A stretch of DNA of 64,000 nt, taken from positions 186,001 through 250,000 of the forward strand of contig NZ_JAIUKZ010000018.1 in the NCBI RefSeq assembly GCF_020165985.1, given 5' to 3'. Under the pieces are notes generated by a model. That model was not told where the DNA came from. It saw nothing but the letters and a program-made list of their open reading frames with translations, and made no database searches. Shown here piece by piece: positions 23,592 to 32,501 of the stretch. The DNA comes from Bacillus sp. RAR_GA_16. GTDB lineage: Bacteria > Bacillota > Bacilli > Bacillales > Guptibacillaceae. Each line of letters begins with the position of its first letter. Position 1 is the stretch's first letter. The position numbers and the translations under genes are program-made.

Positions 23592-25256
23592 TCATTCATT
23601 CATATACGTATTTAATAGTTGTTCAATAGATTGATTAATCTCTTCCACGTTCACATTCTCACGATCTTTGTTACTTAAACGGTACTGATCCTTCAGTTTT
23701 ATAATTCGTTCAACACTTTCATTCAATCTCTCCTCAGAAATTTCTCCATTCTCAACGGCTGCTTTTATCGTTTTCATCACAGATACGACTTTACCATAAT
23801 CATGAGCAACCAGAATAAGATCGCTCCCCGCTTTAATTGAATCCACTGATGCTTGTTCGATACCATAATGATTTGTTATGGCTTTCATAGTCATATCATC
23901 CGTAATAACAACCCCTTCATAGCCCATCTGCTTCCGCAGCAAACCGTTAATGATTTTCGGAGATAAGGACGCGGGCTTATCATCTAATTGAGGAAGTAAA
24001 ATATGTGCAATCATCACCATATCTACCCCTTCCTCAATCGCTCCTTTGAAAGGAATGAGCTCTGTCTTTTCAAGATCCTCAAGCGATTTATTTACCTTAG
24101 GAAGCTGAAGATGAGAGTCTACTGAAGTATCACCATGACCGGGAAAATGCTTAATAACAGTAACAATATCTTCAGACTGCATCCCCTTCATCGTCTCAAT
24201 GCCAAGTTGTTTAACGACATTGGGATCACCACTAAAGGAACGGTCCCCAATCACCGGGTTATCCGGATTGCTATTTACATCCATTACCGGGGCATAATCT
24301 AAATTGAAACCAAATTGTTTTAATTCATTTCCGATTACCTTTCCAATGCCATAGGAAAATTTAGTATTATTCACTTTTCCAATCGACTCGTTTGTAGGTA
24401 TCGTTTTTAATGAACCCGGAAGACGCGAAACTCTTCCTCCTTCTTGATCAACGCTTAAAAACAAAGGCATTTTATTTTGCTTATTAATCTCCTTCATGTC
24501 ATTTAAAAGGGTAACGGTTTGTGTCATTGATTCGATATTGTTGCTATAAAAGATTACGCCGCCAATACGTTTATTTTGGATTAAATCTATTGTTTCTTCA
24601 TTTAATGTTGTTCCAGAAAATCCTGCTATGATCATTTGACCGATCTTTTCTTGAAGACTCATTGCTGCAACCTTTTTGGCTGTTTCACTTTGTACGTTTG
24701 TCCATACGGAAATATGATCGACAGGAGGATTTTCATTTTCATTCTTTGGCAAAACCCATTTTAGCTGATAAGCATCATTCATTTCATAAACAAGAATCAT
24801 TTGATCATGTTGTTTGTCTTTATAATAATTTACTTGATCTGGCTCTCCCTGGATCCGTTTAATATCTTTCATATGTATCTTTTTTAAAGAAGGTCCTAAA
24901 TAACGCACATCAAAAATAGTATCTTCTAGAAAGCCTAACGCTATCTTTTCTCCTGGATAGCTTCCATATTGCCCCTCTGAAGTTTGGGTCACTTGTTCAG
25001 GGTTCCCCCATTTTTCTTTTAATTTACTCATTTTAGTTGTGCCTACTTTGATCGTTGAGTTAGGAATTTTTCCATGTTTGGATTGCTCGATAATCTCGTT
25101 AATATCAGAGCTTATAGCTGCATCATCAGTATTAGACTGTTCATTTGCGGTTTGGTTCTCTTCAGTTTTAGAAGTACCTAGTAACTGGTCTTTAAAAAGC
25201 ATGAATAATCCTAATAAAAGGAGACAAATCCCGCCTAGATACAAGAACTTTTTCAT
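23592..25256 (-). CDS. DUF4309 domain fused to GH3 beta-N-acetylhexosaminidase (NagZ type)
   Basis: A 554-residue exported or membrane-anchored protein. The N-terminal segment (FLYLGGICLLLLGLFMLF) is a signal anchor. Residues about 65-200 look like the DUF4309/YjgB domain (KLKEKWGNPEQVTQTSEGQY, KRIQGEPDQVNYYKD). Residues about 210-540 are a GH3 hydrolase with SVDQEGGRVSRLPG, DYAPVMDVN and the NagZ signature KHFPGHGDTSVDSH holding the catalytic dyad. It probably removes GlcNAc from cell-wall muropeptides. ATG at 25256 follows AAGGGGTCTATGGGA. The domain fusion is unusual. Confidence 0.85.
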   Translation of the reverse strand: MKKFLYLGGICLLLLGLFMLFKDQLLGTSKTEENQTANEQSNTDDAAISSDINEIIEQSKHGKIPNSTIKVGTTKMSKLKEKWGNPEQVTQTSEGQYGSYPGEKIALGFLEDTIFDVRYLGPSLKKIHMKDIKRIQGEPDQVNYYKDKQHDQMILVYEMNDAYQLKWVLPKNENENPPVDHISVWTNVQSETAKKVAAMSLQEKIGQMIIAGFSGTTLNEETIDLIQNKRIGGVIFYSNNIESMTQTVTLLNDMKEINKQNKMPLFLSVDQEGGRVSRLPGSLKTIPTNESIGKVNNTKFSYGIGKVIGNELKQFGFNLDYAPVMDVNSNPDNPVIGDRSFSGDPNVVKQLGIETMKGMQSEDIVTVIKHFPGHGDTSVDSHLQLPKVNKSLEDLEKTELIPFKGAIEEGVDMVMIAHILLPQLDDKPASLSPKIINGLLRKQMGYEGVVITDDMTMKAITNHYGIEQASVDSIKAGSDLILVAHDYGKVVSVMKTIKAAVENGEISEERLNESVERIIKLKDQYRLSNKDRENVNVEEINQSIEQLLNTYMNE

Positions 25257-25402
25257 TCCCATAGACCCCTTCTTTGAATTTTAAATTACATAAGCTTTTC
25301 TTCACCCTCTTCTTCACTCGTTAACCGTTATTATCTTTATCTAAACGAGTAATTCCGATCCCGTTCCTTCTCCTGATCGCGCTTTCAAATAAAGGATATA
25401 GA

Positions 25403-25460
25403 AAAACAGTTCTGGTTGAGAAACGAAATTAGGATGGTTTCAACAAAAGAACTGTTTATT
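25403..25460 (-). terminator. Long hairpin after the DHFR-like gene
   Basis: Outer arms AACAGTTCT/AGAACTGTT and inner arms GTTGAGAAAC/GTTTCAAC form a long stem-loop just below the stop codon at 25470, with a U-rich stretch. Confidence 0.5.
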
Positions 25461-25469
25461 TTTCATTAG

Positions 25470-26003
25470 TTACTTGTTTAAGACAAGGTAATGTAATTGT
25501 GCAAACTGACCATATTGACACACTTCGGTTAATTCCAGATCATGAGAAAAGTTGCTTTTCTGAAACAGCGGAATTCCTTTTCCGATAAGGGTTGGTGCAA
25601 GCGAAATAATGAATTCATCAATTAAATTTTTCTCGAGAAATTCATGCACAAGAACGCCACCACCAATGAGCCAGATCGTTCCACCACCCTGCTCGTTTAA
25701 TCGTTCAATAAGTGACGTCGGATCTTCAGATGTGAAAGTCACACTTTCTGTGTTTTCTCTTGATTGAGTCGTATACACATAGGACATTTTCCCTTCATAG
25801 GGGTTTACTCCATTCTCCTGTTCCATGACCCAGTCATACGTCCGTCGTCCCATAATCATGGTGTCCACATCTTTCATAAACTCTTCGTACCCCGCGTCTC
25901 CCTCAGGCTCGGTTTTAAAAAGCCAGTCGAGTGAATCATCTTCCGTTGCCACATAGCCGTCAACACTTGTCGCGATGTAGACAGATACTTTTCGATTTGT
26001 CAT
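25470..26003 (-). CDS. Dihydrofolate reductase-like (RibD C-terminal domain) protein
   Basis: A 177-residue protein of the YyaP/YwjB family: VSVYIATSVDGYVATEDDSLDWLF, then DTMIMGRRTYDWV and TIWLIGGGVLVHEFLE, the NADPH-binding pattern of the RibD_C fold. Function unknown; many relatives are annotated simply as dihydrofolate reductase family. ATG at 26003 follows AAAAGGAGAGTAATGTA. It is 30 bases below a Nudix gene and probably cotranscribed. Confidence 0.85.
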   Translation of the reverse strand: MTNRKVSVYIATSVDGYVATEDDSLDWLFKTEPEGDAGYEEFMKDVDTMIMGRRTYDWVMEQENGVNPYEGKMSYVYTTQSRENTESVTFTSEDPTSLIERLNEQGGGTIWLIGGGVLVHEFLEKNLIDEFIISLAPTLIGKGIPLFQKSNFSHDLELTEVCQYGQFAQLHYLVLNK

Positions 26004-26033
26004 TACATTACTCTCCTTTTAATCTTTTTTCCA

Positions 26034-26498
26034 TTACCCTATTATAGGCTGTTCTTTACCAGTTATTAAATCGTTGATCATCTGTTTGTGCTCGATAAAA
26101 AGTTGATCGGGAAGGGCATATAGCGAAAAGAATGCTGTCTCGATTGATTCATCACTTCCACGCAGTTCCCCTTCATAATCGTGACAGCGAAAAAGAATTT
26201 GAACAGGCGACACCTGATCGCCGTTATCGAAAGTTTTTCCTTTATCCGGGCCTGAATAGATCCCAAACAGCGACATTTCCCTTAGTATCAGCCCCGTTTC
26301 TTCCAATACTTCTCTTCTTGCAGTTTCCTGAACTGATTCATTAATATCCATAAATCCACCAGGCAATCCCCATGACTCACTATCCGTACGAAGCTGTAGT
26401 AAAAGGCGATTGTCATTATCGAGTATCATAGCTCCTGCGACGACCATAATCACTTTTTCGTGCCCTACCATGGAGCGTAAGTGCTGTATGTAATCCAT
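26034..26498 (-). CDS. Nudix hydrolase
   Basis: A 154-residue Nudix protein. The Nudix box is complete: GGFMDINESVQETARREVLE then ETGL, giving GX5EX7REUXEEXGU. The start at 26498 follows GGAGGCCATTC; an in-frame ATG at 26528 is less likely. Substrate unknown; ADP-ribose or nucleoside diphosphate derivatives are typical. It probably shares a transcript with the DHFR-like gene. Confidence 0.88.
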   Translation of the reverse strand: MDYIQHLRSMVGHEKVIMVVAGAMILDNDNRLLLQLRTDSESWGLPGGFMDINESVQETARREVLEETGLILREMSLFGIYSGPDKGKTFDNGDQVSPVQILFRCHDYEGELRGSDESIETAFFSLYALPDQLFIEHKQMINDLITGKEQPIIG

Positions 26499-26597
26499 GA
26501 ATGGCCTCCATTCCATACTAATGTACACTTACAACTATATTCATATTTAGAGTGCCTGTAAATGACCTTAAAAGACTTATTTCTGTTCTGTTCCATA

Positions 26598-26627
26598 GAA
26601 AAAAGCCAGTGCTCTTGGCACTGACTT
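26598..26627 (-). terminator. Terminator of the NlpC/P60-like gene
   Basis: AGTCAGTGCC-AAGA-GCACTGGCTTTTTT on the minus strand, six bases after the stop codon. Confidence 0.85.
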
Positions 26628-26632
26628 CAGAT

Positions 26633-27394
26633 TTATTTGAATGATTTAACACCTAAATAATGGTCCTGCCAAAAGTCGTAGCTAAGATCAGAGACTTCTA
26701 CACCACCGCTACCAGCGTGGATGATTTTGTTGTCTCCGATATAGATTCCACTATGTGAAGCGCCTTCTACATCATAAGTGCCTTCAAAAAAGACAACATC
26801 CCCGATCCCTGGAGACGCTACTTCTGTCCCGTCATATTTCCACATATCGCGTTCTGTTCGTGATAGATCGACTCCAGCTTCGTTAAACACATACTGGATG
26901 AAACCACTACTGTCGAACCCGTCTGGTGTCGTGCCGCCCCATACATATGGCGTTCCGATTAAGCTTTTTGCGGTAGATACAACGTCCGATTGTGAAACAG
27001 ACTCAGTAGATTCTTCATTTGAAGTTGGTTCAGTAGCTCCGGAATCCTCAGCAGATAGCGCGCTCATAACCTCAGGTCCAGCTATACCATCTACAGCTAA
27101 TCCTTCGTCTTCTTGAAAATCTTCAACGGCATCTTCTGTAATCTGACCAAAAATACCGTCAACATGATAAGTATAATAACCGAGAGATTTAAGTTCTGTT
27201 TGGAGTGATGTTACTGCCTCGCCACGATCTCCACTACCGAGAACGTTGGTTGATGGACGAACAGATTCACTTTGCTTCACATCATTTGAATCGACCTTTG
27301 CAAATGCCCCATCACTTAAGACCGGAGAAAAGACCATCGCGGCCACCAAAGTAGATGAAACAACTGTTTTTCGTAGGGGTAATCTTGACTTCAT
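26633..27394 (-). CDS. Secreted NlpC/P60-like protein with PG-binding domain and Ser at the catalytic Cys
   Basis: A 253-residue secreted protein: signal peptide (about 1-32), a PG_binding_1 domain (about 50-113, LGSGDRGEAVTSLQTELKSL), a Ser/Thr/Glu linker, and an NlpC/P60 domain (about 137-253). The catalytic motif usually reads GFDCSG; here residue 162 is Ser (GFDSSGF, codon AGT at 26909-26911), while His214 (ASHSGIYIG) is kept. It is either inactive, a binding module, or a one-base TGT-to-AGT change. Such proteins normally cut D-Glu-DAP bonds in peptidoglycan. ATG follows AGGAGGAATTTAA. Confidence 0.85.
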   Translation of the reverse strand: MKSRLPLRKTVVSSTLVAAMVFSPVLSDGAFAKVDSNDVKQSESVRPSTNVLGSGDRGEAVTSLQTELKSLGYYTYHVDGIFGQITEDAVEDFQEDEGLAVDGIAGPEVMSALSAEDSGATEPTSNEESTESVSQSDVVSTAKSLIGTPYVWGGTTPDGFDSSGFIQYVFNEAGVDLSRTERDMWKYDGTEVASPGIGDVVFFEGTYDVEGASHSGIYIGDNKIIHAGSGGVEVSDLSYDFWQDHYLGVKSFK

Positions 27395-27455
27395 TTAAAT
27401 TCCTCCTGTAATTGATTCTAGCTGAAGTTTGCAACTTGATAGACAGATAAAAAAT

Positions 27456-27484
27456 CAAACTATGTAACGACTTGCAAACTATGT
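27456..27484. repeat. Direct repeat upstream of the NlpC-like gene
   Basis: CAAACTATGT occurs at 27456-27465 and again at 27475-27484, 19 bases apart (about two helical turns), which suggests a protein site. Confidence 0.4.
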
Positions 27485-27630
27485 GCAGAGTGATTTCCAT
27501 ACTCCTTCGAGCCGATTCACCTAGTTTAACAGAAAAATTTTATCTTGAGGTTTCACTGTGATTAAGCCTGAATGATAACTTTTACAAAAAGCATCCCCAT
27601 TGTTACTAGATGTATCATCATTCAATCAAA

Positions 27631-27646
27631 TGTGAGAACCATCACA
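27631..27646 (+). promoter_or_regulatory. FNR/CRP-type site upstream of CoA-disulfide reductase
   Basis: TGTGA-GAACCA-TCACA, a perfect TGTGA-N6-TCACA dyad (extended to AAATGTGA...TCACATTT). Its centre (27638.5) is about 41 bases before the start site expected from the TATAAT at 27668-27673, the position of a classic activator. Confidence 0.65.
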
Positions 27647-27684
27647 TTTTTCCCGACAAGAATGAAATATAATGAAAGAGATAA

Positions 27685-27699
27685 ATACCCCTATAGGTA
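27685..27699 (+). promoter_or_regulatory. CsoR/CstR-like dyad in the CoADR leader
   Basis: ATACCCCTATAGGTA just after the -10 box resembles half of the C-rich operators of CsoR-family regulators, including persulfide-sensing CstR. The match is partial. Confidence 0.3.
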
Positions 27700-27718
27700 A
27701 TTAAAAGGAGATGATCAT

Positions 27719-29383
27719 ATGAGTAAAAAAATAGTTATTGTTGGTGGCGTCGCTGGCGGCTCAACAGCGGCTGCTCGTATAAGAAGGTTAGATGAAAAGG
27801 CAGAGATTGTCATGTTTGATAAAGGGGAGTATATTTCTTATGCCAACTGTGGGCTCCCTTACTATATCGGTGGAACGATTAAAGATCGCAGGAAACTACT
27901 TGTCCAAACACCAAAAAGCATGGCCACAAGGTATAACTTTGATATTCGCACCTTAAATGAAGTGACACAGATTAATCGCGCAAAGAAAACCATTTCTGTG
28001 CACGATTTAAAATCCGGTCATACTTATGAGGAAACGTATGATCAACTGATTCTTTCACCAGGAGCACGTCCGATCGTGCCACCGATCCCTGGTCTTAATG
28101 AAGCAAAGGCACTCTTTACGCTTCGCACTATTCCTGATACCGATCGAATCAAAACGTATGTAGATGAAGAGAAACCATCACAAGCTGTTGTTATTGGCGG
28201 CGGCTTTATCGGGGTAGAAATGGCTGAAAACTTGAGCGACCTTGGCATGAACGTCACACTAATTGAAATGGCAAATCAAATTATGCCACCGCTCGACTTT
28301 GAAATGGCTGCAATCGTTCACCAGCACCTTCGAGATAAAGGCATTCACTTAATTTTAAATGACGGTGTAAAAGCATTTGAAAACAATGGAACGAAAGTAC
28401 TCACCATAAATGGAAAAGAGATCGATACAGACCTAATCATTTTGTCAATCGGCGTCCGCCCTGAAAATGAACTCGCTATCCATGCCGGTTTATCTGTAGG
28501 AACACGAGGCGGCATTCAAGTAAACGAATACCTCCAAACGAGCGATTCTTCCATTTATGCGATTGGCGATGCCATTGAAGTAAGATGTTACATTAACAAG
28601 CAACCAACCATGATTCCTTTAGCATGGCCAGCAAACAGACAGGGACGACTCGTGGCTGATAACATGTATGGCAACAAAACGCCTTATAATGGAACACTTG
28701 GGACATCTATCGCTAAGGTGTTTGACTACACGGTTGCTACGACAGGTAATAATGAAAAAACGCTAAATAGCCTTGGCATTGCTTATGAAGTCGTACACGT
28801 TCATCCAGGTTCACACGCTGGATATTATCCAGACGCCTCCGCTATTGCCTTGAAGCTTATTTTCGATAAAGAAACCGGAAAGATCTTCGGTGCGCAAGCA
28901 GTCGGTAAGGATGGCGTGGATAAGCGAATCGATGTCATCGCAACCGCAATTAAAGGAGGCTTAACCGTTCTCGACCTCCCTGACTTAGAACTAGCCTACG
29001 CCCCTCCTTATTCTTCAGCAAAAGATCCAGTGAATATGGCGGGATATGTAGCGAGTAACATCGTTGAAGGGATGATGGAAACCATTCAATGGCATGAGAT
29101 TGATGCGATCGTGAAAAATGGCGGTACGCTTATTGATGTGCGAAATCCAGCCGAATATGAGAAAGGCTTTATTAAGGGGTCTATTAATCTTCCAGTTGAT
29201 GAATTACGGAGGAAGCTTCATTATCTGCCCCAGGGTGAGACGATTTATGTGCACTGTCAGGTGGGGTTACGGGGGTATATTGCGTCACGTATTCTTAGGG
29301 AGAATGGGTTTGAGACGGTTAATCTTGATGGGGGGTATCGGACTTATGAGCAGGTAATGATGGGGAGAATGATTACAGAGTAG
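27719..29383 (+). CDS. cdr: CoA-disulfide reductase with C-terminal rhodanese domain
   Basis: A 554-residue flavoprotein (CoADR-RHD). N-terminal FAD dinucleotide fold GGVAGGSTAA (9-18), the single active cysteine Cys44 (YANCGLPYYIGG), and a second nucleotide fold IGGGFIGVEMAENL near 160. The C-terminal rhodanese domain (about 460-550) has active Cys513 (VHCQVGLRG). Such enzymes reduce CoA disulfide, persulfides or polysulfides with NAD(P)H. ATG follows AAAAGGAGATGATCAT. An FNR-type site and a possible CsoR-type site upstream suggest control by oxygen and sulfur status. Confidence 0.9.
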   Translation: MSKKIVIVGGVAGGSTAAARIRRLDEKAEIVMFDKGEYISYANCGLPYYIGGTIKDRRKLLVQTPKSMATRYNFDIRTLNEVTQINRAKKTISVHDLKSGHTYEETYDQLILSPGARPIVPPIPGLNEAKALFTLRTIPDTDRIKTYVDEEKPSQAVVIGGGFIGVEMAENLSDLGMNVTLIEMANQIMPPLDFEMAAIVHQHLRDKGIHLILNDGVKAFENNGTKVLTINGKEIDTDLIILSIGVRPENELAIHAGLSVGTRGGIQVNEYLQTSDSSIYAIGDAIEVRCYINKQPTMIPLAWPANRQGRLVADNMYGNKTPYNGTLGTSIAKVFDYTVATTGNNEKTLNSLGIAYEVVHVHPGSHAGYYPDASAIALKLIFDKETGKIFGAQAVGKDGVDKRIDVIATAIKGGLTVLDLPDLELAYAPPYSSAKDPVNMAGYVASNIVEGMMETIQWHEIDAIVKNGGTLIDVRNPAEYEKGFIKGSINLPVDELRRKLHYLPQGETIYVHCQVGLRGYIASRILRENGFETVNLDGGYRTYEQVMMGRMITE

Positions 29384-29499
29384 TAATTTAATTTTCCTTA
29401 TTTAAAAACAACGAAGCTACTATTGCATATGCTAGTCGACTGTTATCAGAATTCAGTCTACTTAATTACGTTACTTATATTACAAAAATATAGAATTTA

Positions 29500-29547
29500 A
29501 AAAAAGCGACATATCCTATCCCATATCGAGAAGGTATGCCGCTTTTA
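29500..29547 (+). terminator. Probable terminator after cdr
   Basis: AAAAGCGACATATCC pairs imperfectly with GGTATGCCGCTTTT across a 17-base loop; T-rich tail. Confidence 0.55.
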
Positions 29548-29583
29548 ATTATAATATAGAACCTATTCGGTTTTTAAATTCTA

Positions 29584-29617
29584 CTAGGAATCGCGAGAAC
29601 CGTCCCCAGCGATTCTC
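29584..29617 (-). repeat. Hairpin with GGGGACGGTTCTC motif after glnA
   Basis: GAATCGC...GCGATTC arms enclose CTGGGGACGGTTCTC on the minus strand. It may terminate glnA. The GGGGACGGTTCT core resembles short dispersed repeats I recall from Bacillus genomes; only one copy is visible here. Confidence 0.4.
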
Positions 29618-29619
29618 TC

Positions 29620-30957
29620 TTAGTAAGTCGTCATATACTGTTCGCGTTCCCAAGGGTGTACTTGCGTACGGAACATATCCCATTCAATTTCTTTTGCTTC
29701 GATGAAGTGCTCAGCTGCATGCTCGCCTAGTGCTTTCATCATGACTTCGTCTTTCTTAAGAAGTTCAAGCGCATCGTGTAGTGTTGCTGGAAGATCTGTG
29801 ATACCTTCTTCAACGCGTTCTTGCTTATCCATCACGTAGATGTTGCGCTCTGTTGGAGCTGGTGGCGTCATTTTGTTCTTGATGCCGTCAAGTCCAGCTG
29901 CAAGTAGGGCTGCCATTGCAAGGTACGGGTTCGCAGATGGATCTACGCTACGTACTTCGATCCGTGTGCTGATTCCGCGGGAAGCTGGAACACGGATAAG
30001 CGGGCTACGGTTACGAAGAGACCACGCTACGTAGCAAGGCGCTTCGTATCCAGGTACAAGACGCTTGTAAGAGTTCACTGTTGGGTTTGTGATCGCTGTG
30101 AACGCTTCAGCATGCTTCATTGTTCCTGCGATGAATTGACGTGCTGTTTCACTTAGGCCAAGCTCATCGTTTGGCTCGTAGAATGCGTTCTTGCCGTCTT
30201 TGAAGAGGGACATGTTCGCATGCATCCCAGATCCGTTAACACCGAATAGTGGCTTCGGCATGAACGTCGCGTGCAGTCCGTGCTTACGAGCGATTGTTTT
30301 AACCGCTAACTTAAACGTCTGGATGTTGTCACATGTTGTGATCGCATCAGCATATTTAAAGTCGATTTCGTGTTGTCCTGGCGCTACTTCATGGTGAGAT
30401 GCTTCGATTTCGAAGCCCATGTCTTCAAGCTCAAGAACGATATCACGACGGCAGTTTTCACCAAGGTCTGTTGGTGCAAGGTCGAAGTATCCGCCTTTAT
30501 CGTTAAGTTCAAGCGTAGGTTCACCGTTTTCGTCCATTTTGAATAGGAAGAATTCTGGCTCTGGTCCAATATTGAAGTCAGAGAAGCCAAGATCTTCCAT
30601 TTCTTTTAGAACGCGTTTTAGAACTGAACGAGGATCCCCTTCGAATGGCGTGCCATCCGGGCTATAGATGTCACAAATAAGACGAGCGACTCTTCCTTTT
30701 TCAGATGACCATGGGAAGACAACCCATGAATCAAGATCCGGGTAAAGATACATATCGGATTCCTCAATGCGCACGAAGCCTTCGATCGAAGAACCGTCAA
30801 ACATCATTTTATTATCAAGAGCTTTCTCAAGCTGATCAACTGGAATTTCAACGTTCTTAATAATCCCTAGTAGGTCAGTAAACTGCAAGCGAATGAACTT
30901 AACGTTCTCGTCTTGCGCCATTTTCTTAATATCGTCTGCTGTGAATTTGTTCGCCAT
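29620..30957 (-). CDS. glnA: Type I glutamine synthetase
   Basis: A 445-residue glutamine synthetase of the short Gram-positive type (GSI-alpha). Motifs: [35 protein letters not shown] (ATP/glutamate site), [13 protein letters not shown] and [13 protein letters not shown]. The start at 30957 ([12 protein letters not shown]) follows AAGGAGGATTCATTTTAC; the longer open frame upstream is 5'-leader. In B. subtilis glnA follows glnR, and the pair is controlled by GlnR and TnrA. Here glnR is absent, but two overlapping GlnR/TnrA-type sites remain upstream. Confidence 0.97.
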   Translation of the reverse strand: MANKFTADDIKKMAQDENVKFIRLQFTDLLGIIKNVEIPVDQLEKALDNKMMFDGSSIEGFVRIEESDMYLYPDLDSWVVFPWSSEKGRVARLICDIYSPDGTPFEGDPRSVLKRVLKEMEDLGFSDFNIGPEPEFFLFKMDENGEPTLELNDKGGYFDLAPTDLGENCRRDIVLELEDMGFEIEASHHEVAPGQHEIDFKYADAITTCDNIQTFKLAVKTIARKHGLHATFMPKPLFGVNGSGMHANMSLFKDGKNAFYEPNDELGLSETARQFIAGTMKHAEAFTAITNPTVNSYKRLVPGYEAPCYVAWSLRNRSPLIRVPASRGISTRIEVRSVDPSANPYLAMAALLAAGLDGIKNKMTPPAPTERNIYVMDKQERVEEGITDLPATLHDALELLKKDEVMMKALGEHAAEHFIEAKEIEWDMFRTQVHPWEREQYMTTY

Positions 30958-31143
30958 GTAAAATGAATCCTCCTTAAGAAATAAAAGATTTAGTGAATCC
31001 TTTGGATTACCGAGTGCTATACACATGCTCTCGCCACTTGAGGACAGTTTCATGCAATCCCAAAATTCAGAATCGCATTAACATTCGAAATTGCCGCTCC
31101 CTTCTTCACTTACTTTCATCATACACGATTATTTACGTTATCG

Positions 31144-31170
31144 TGTTAACGTACGTTAGATTATCTAACA
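31144..31170. promoter_or_regulatory. Two overlapping GlnR/TnrA-type boxes upstream of glnA
   Basis: TGTTAACGTACGTTAGA (31144-31160) and, on the other strand, TGTTAGATAATCTAACG (31170-31154). Each differs from TGTNA-N7-TNACA at one base. They lie about 190-210 bases before the glnA start codon. Confidence 0.6.
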
Positions 31171-31183
31171 TGCTTTTTCGCGC

Positions 31184-31215
31184 AAAAAAAGGCAGGGACT
31201 GAAACCCCTACCTTT
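31184..31215 (-). terminator. Terminator of ynbB
   Basis: GGTAGGG...TCCCTGCC (one G-U) with TTTTTTT on the minus strand, just below the ynbB stop. Confidence 0.8.
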
Positions 31216-31220
31216 TACCC

Positions 31221-32489
31221 TTATGAAACGGATATCAAACCTTTTTTCAACAAATCATCGACGGCACGAAGCACGCTAATTTTCACGTGTTCAAATGTCA
31301 GACCACCCTGTACGTAAGCAACATAGGGCGCTCTTAGCGGACCGTCAGCTGATAATTCAAGGCTCGCTCCTTGAATAAACGTTCCTGCTGCCATGATGAC
31401 ATCATCCTCGTAACCTGGCATGTAGGCAGGTTCTGGACGAACGTGGGCATTAACCGGCGATGCCGCCTGAATCGCCTGACAGAACGCAACCATTCGTTCC
31501 CTGTCATTGAACTGAACCGATTGAATCAGATCGGTTCGCTTACTGCTCCAATGAGGGGTTGTGTTGAACCCTGCTTCTTCAAGAAGCGCAGAGCTATACA
31601 CAGCTCCTTTCACCGCTTGGCCTACCGTGTGAGGAGCAAGAAAGATGCCTTGATACATTTCCTGAAGAGAATACAGCGATGCCCCTACTTCTCTTCCGAT
31701 TCCAGGGGACGTTAAACGATAGCCGCAAAGCTCAACTAAATCTTCCCTTCCTACAAGGTAACCGCCCGTTTTGACGATACCTGCTCCTGGGTTTTTTATT
31801 AATGATCCAGCGATAAGATCTGCCCCCACGTGACATGGCTCTTGTTCTTCTACAAACTCTCCATAACAGTTATCAACGAACACGATTACGTCTTCTTTAA
31901 TCGCTTTAACAAACGCAATCATTTGTTCAATTTCTGCGATGGTAAATGACGGTCGATTCGCATAACCTTTTGAACGCTGAATGCCAATCATCTTCGTTTG
32001 CGGTGTGATGGCACGCTGGACAGCATCAAAATCTACCACTCCATCCAATAAAGGAATTGCTTGATAGCCAATATGAAAATCTTTTAACGATCCGTTTCCT
32101 TCACCGCGCGTTCCGACGATTTCTTCTAACGTATCGTATGGTGCACCAGTTATATAAAGAAGCTCATCGTTTGGGCGCAGCACGCCAAATAACGCGGTTG
32201 AGATCGCATGCGTCCCAGAGACAATTTGAGGTCTCACAAGTCCTGCTTCCCCGCCAAATACGTCTGCATAAAGCTGTTCGAGCGTGTCTCGCCCCGCATC
32301 ATCATAGCCGTAACCTGTCGACGGTGTGAAATGAAAGTCGCTGATGCGATTTTTGTGAAAGGCTTCAAGCACGCGGTATTGATTTGCTTCCACGCGTGTA
32401 TCGATTTCTTTTAATACAGGCTGAATCTTTTCCTCAGCCTGTTGTGATAGTGATTTTAGTTCTTCTTGATGTGTAAAATTCATAAACAT
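31221..32489 (-). CDS. ynbB: YnbB, cystathionine/methionine gamma-lyase-like PLP protein
   Basis: A 422-residue PLP enzyme of the so-called aluminium resistance/methionine gamma-lyase family. PLP-site features: SGTHAISTALFGVLRPNDEL, FVDNCYGEFVEEQEP and GSLIKNPGAGIVKTGGYLVG with the likely PLP lysine near 234. The substrate is unknown. It lies 12 bases below hflX, as in B. subtilis (ynbA-ynbB), and should be cotranscribed with it. ATG follows AGGAG at nine bases. Confidence 0.9.
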   Translation of the reverse strand: MFMNFTHQEELKSLSQQAEEKIQPVLKEIDTRVEANQYRVLEAFHKNRISDFHFTPSTGYGYDDAGRDTLEQLYADVFGGEAGLVRPQIVSGTHAISTALFGVLRPNDELLYITGAPYDTLEEIVGTRGEGNGSLKDFHIGYQAIPLLDGVVDFDAVQRAITPQTKMIGIQRSKGYANRPSFTIAEIEQMIAFVKAIKEDVIVFVDNCYGEFVEEQEPCHVGADLIAGSLIKNPGAGIVKTGGYLVGREDLVELCGYRLTSPGIGREVGASLYSLQEMYQGIFLAPHTVGQAVKGAVYSSALLEEAGFNTTPHWSSKRTDLIQSVQFNDRERMVAFCQAIQAASPVNAHVRPEPAYMPGYEDDVIMAAGTFIQGASLELSADGPLRAPYVAYVQGGLTFEHVKISVLRAVDDLLKKGLISVS

Positions 32490-32501
32490 AGTTTTCTACT
32501 C

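Larger units (their letters stand above)
27395..27718. other. 324-base divergent regulatory gap (NlpC-like / CoADR)
   Basis: Holds the leader of the NlpC-like gene on the left (direct repeat 27456-27484; AGTTTGCAA/TTGCAAACT inverted at 27426 and 27472) and on the right an FNR-type site, a TATAAT box (27668-27673) and a CsoR-like dyad. No gene seen. Confidence 0.6.

Noticed and set aside
30993-31202. Possible remnant of glnR
   Set aside because: The plus-strand frame here has no helix-turn-helix pattern, and the minus strand shows no GlnR-like residues.
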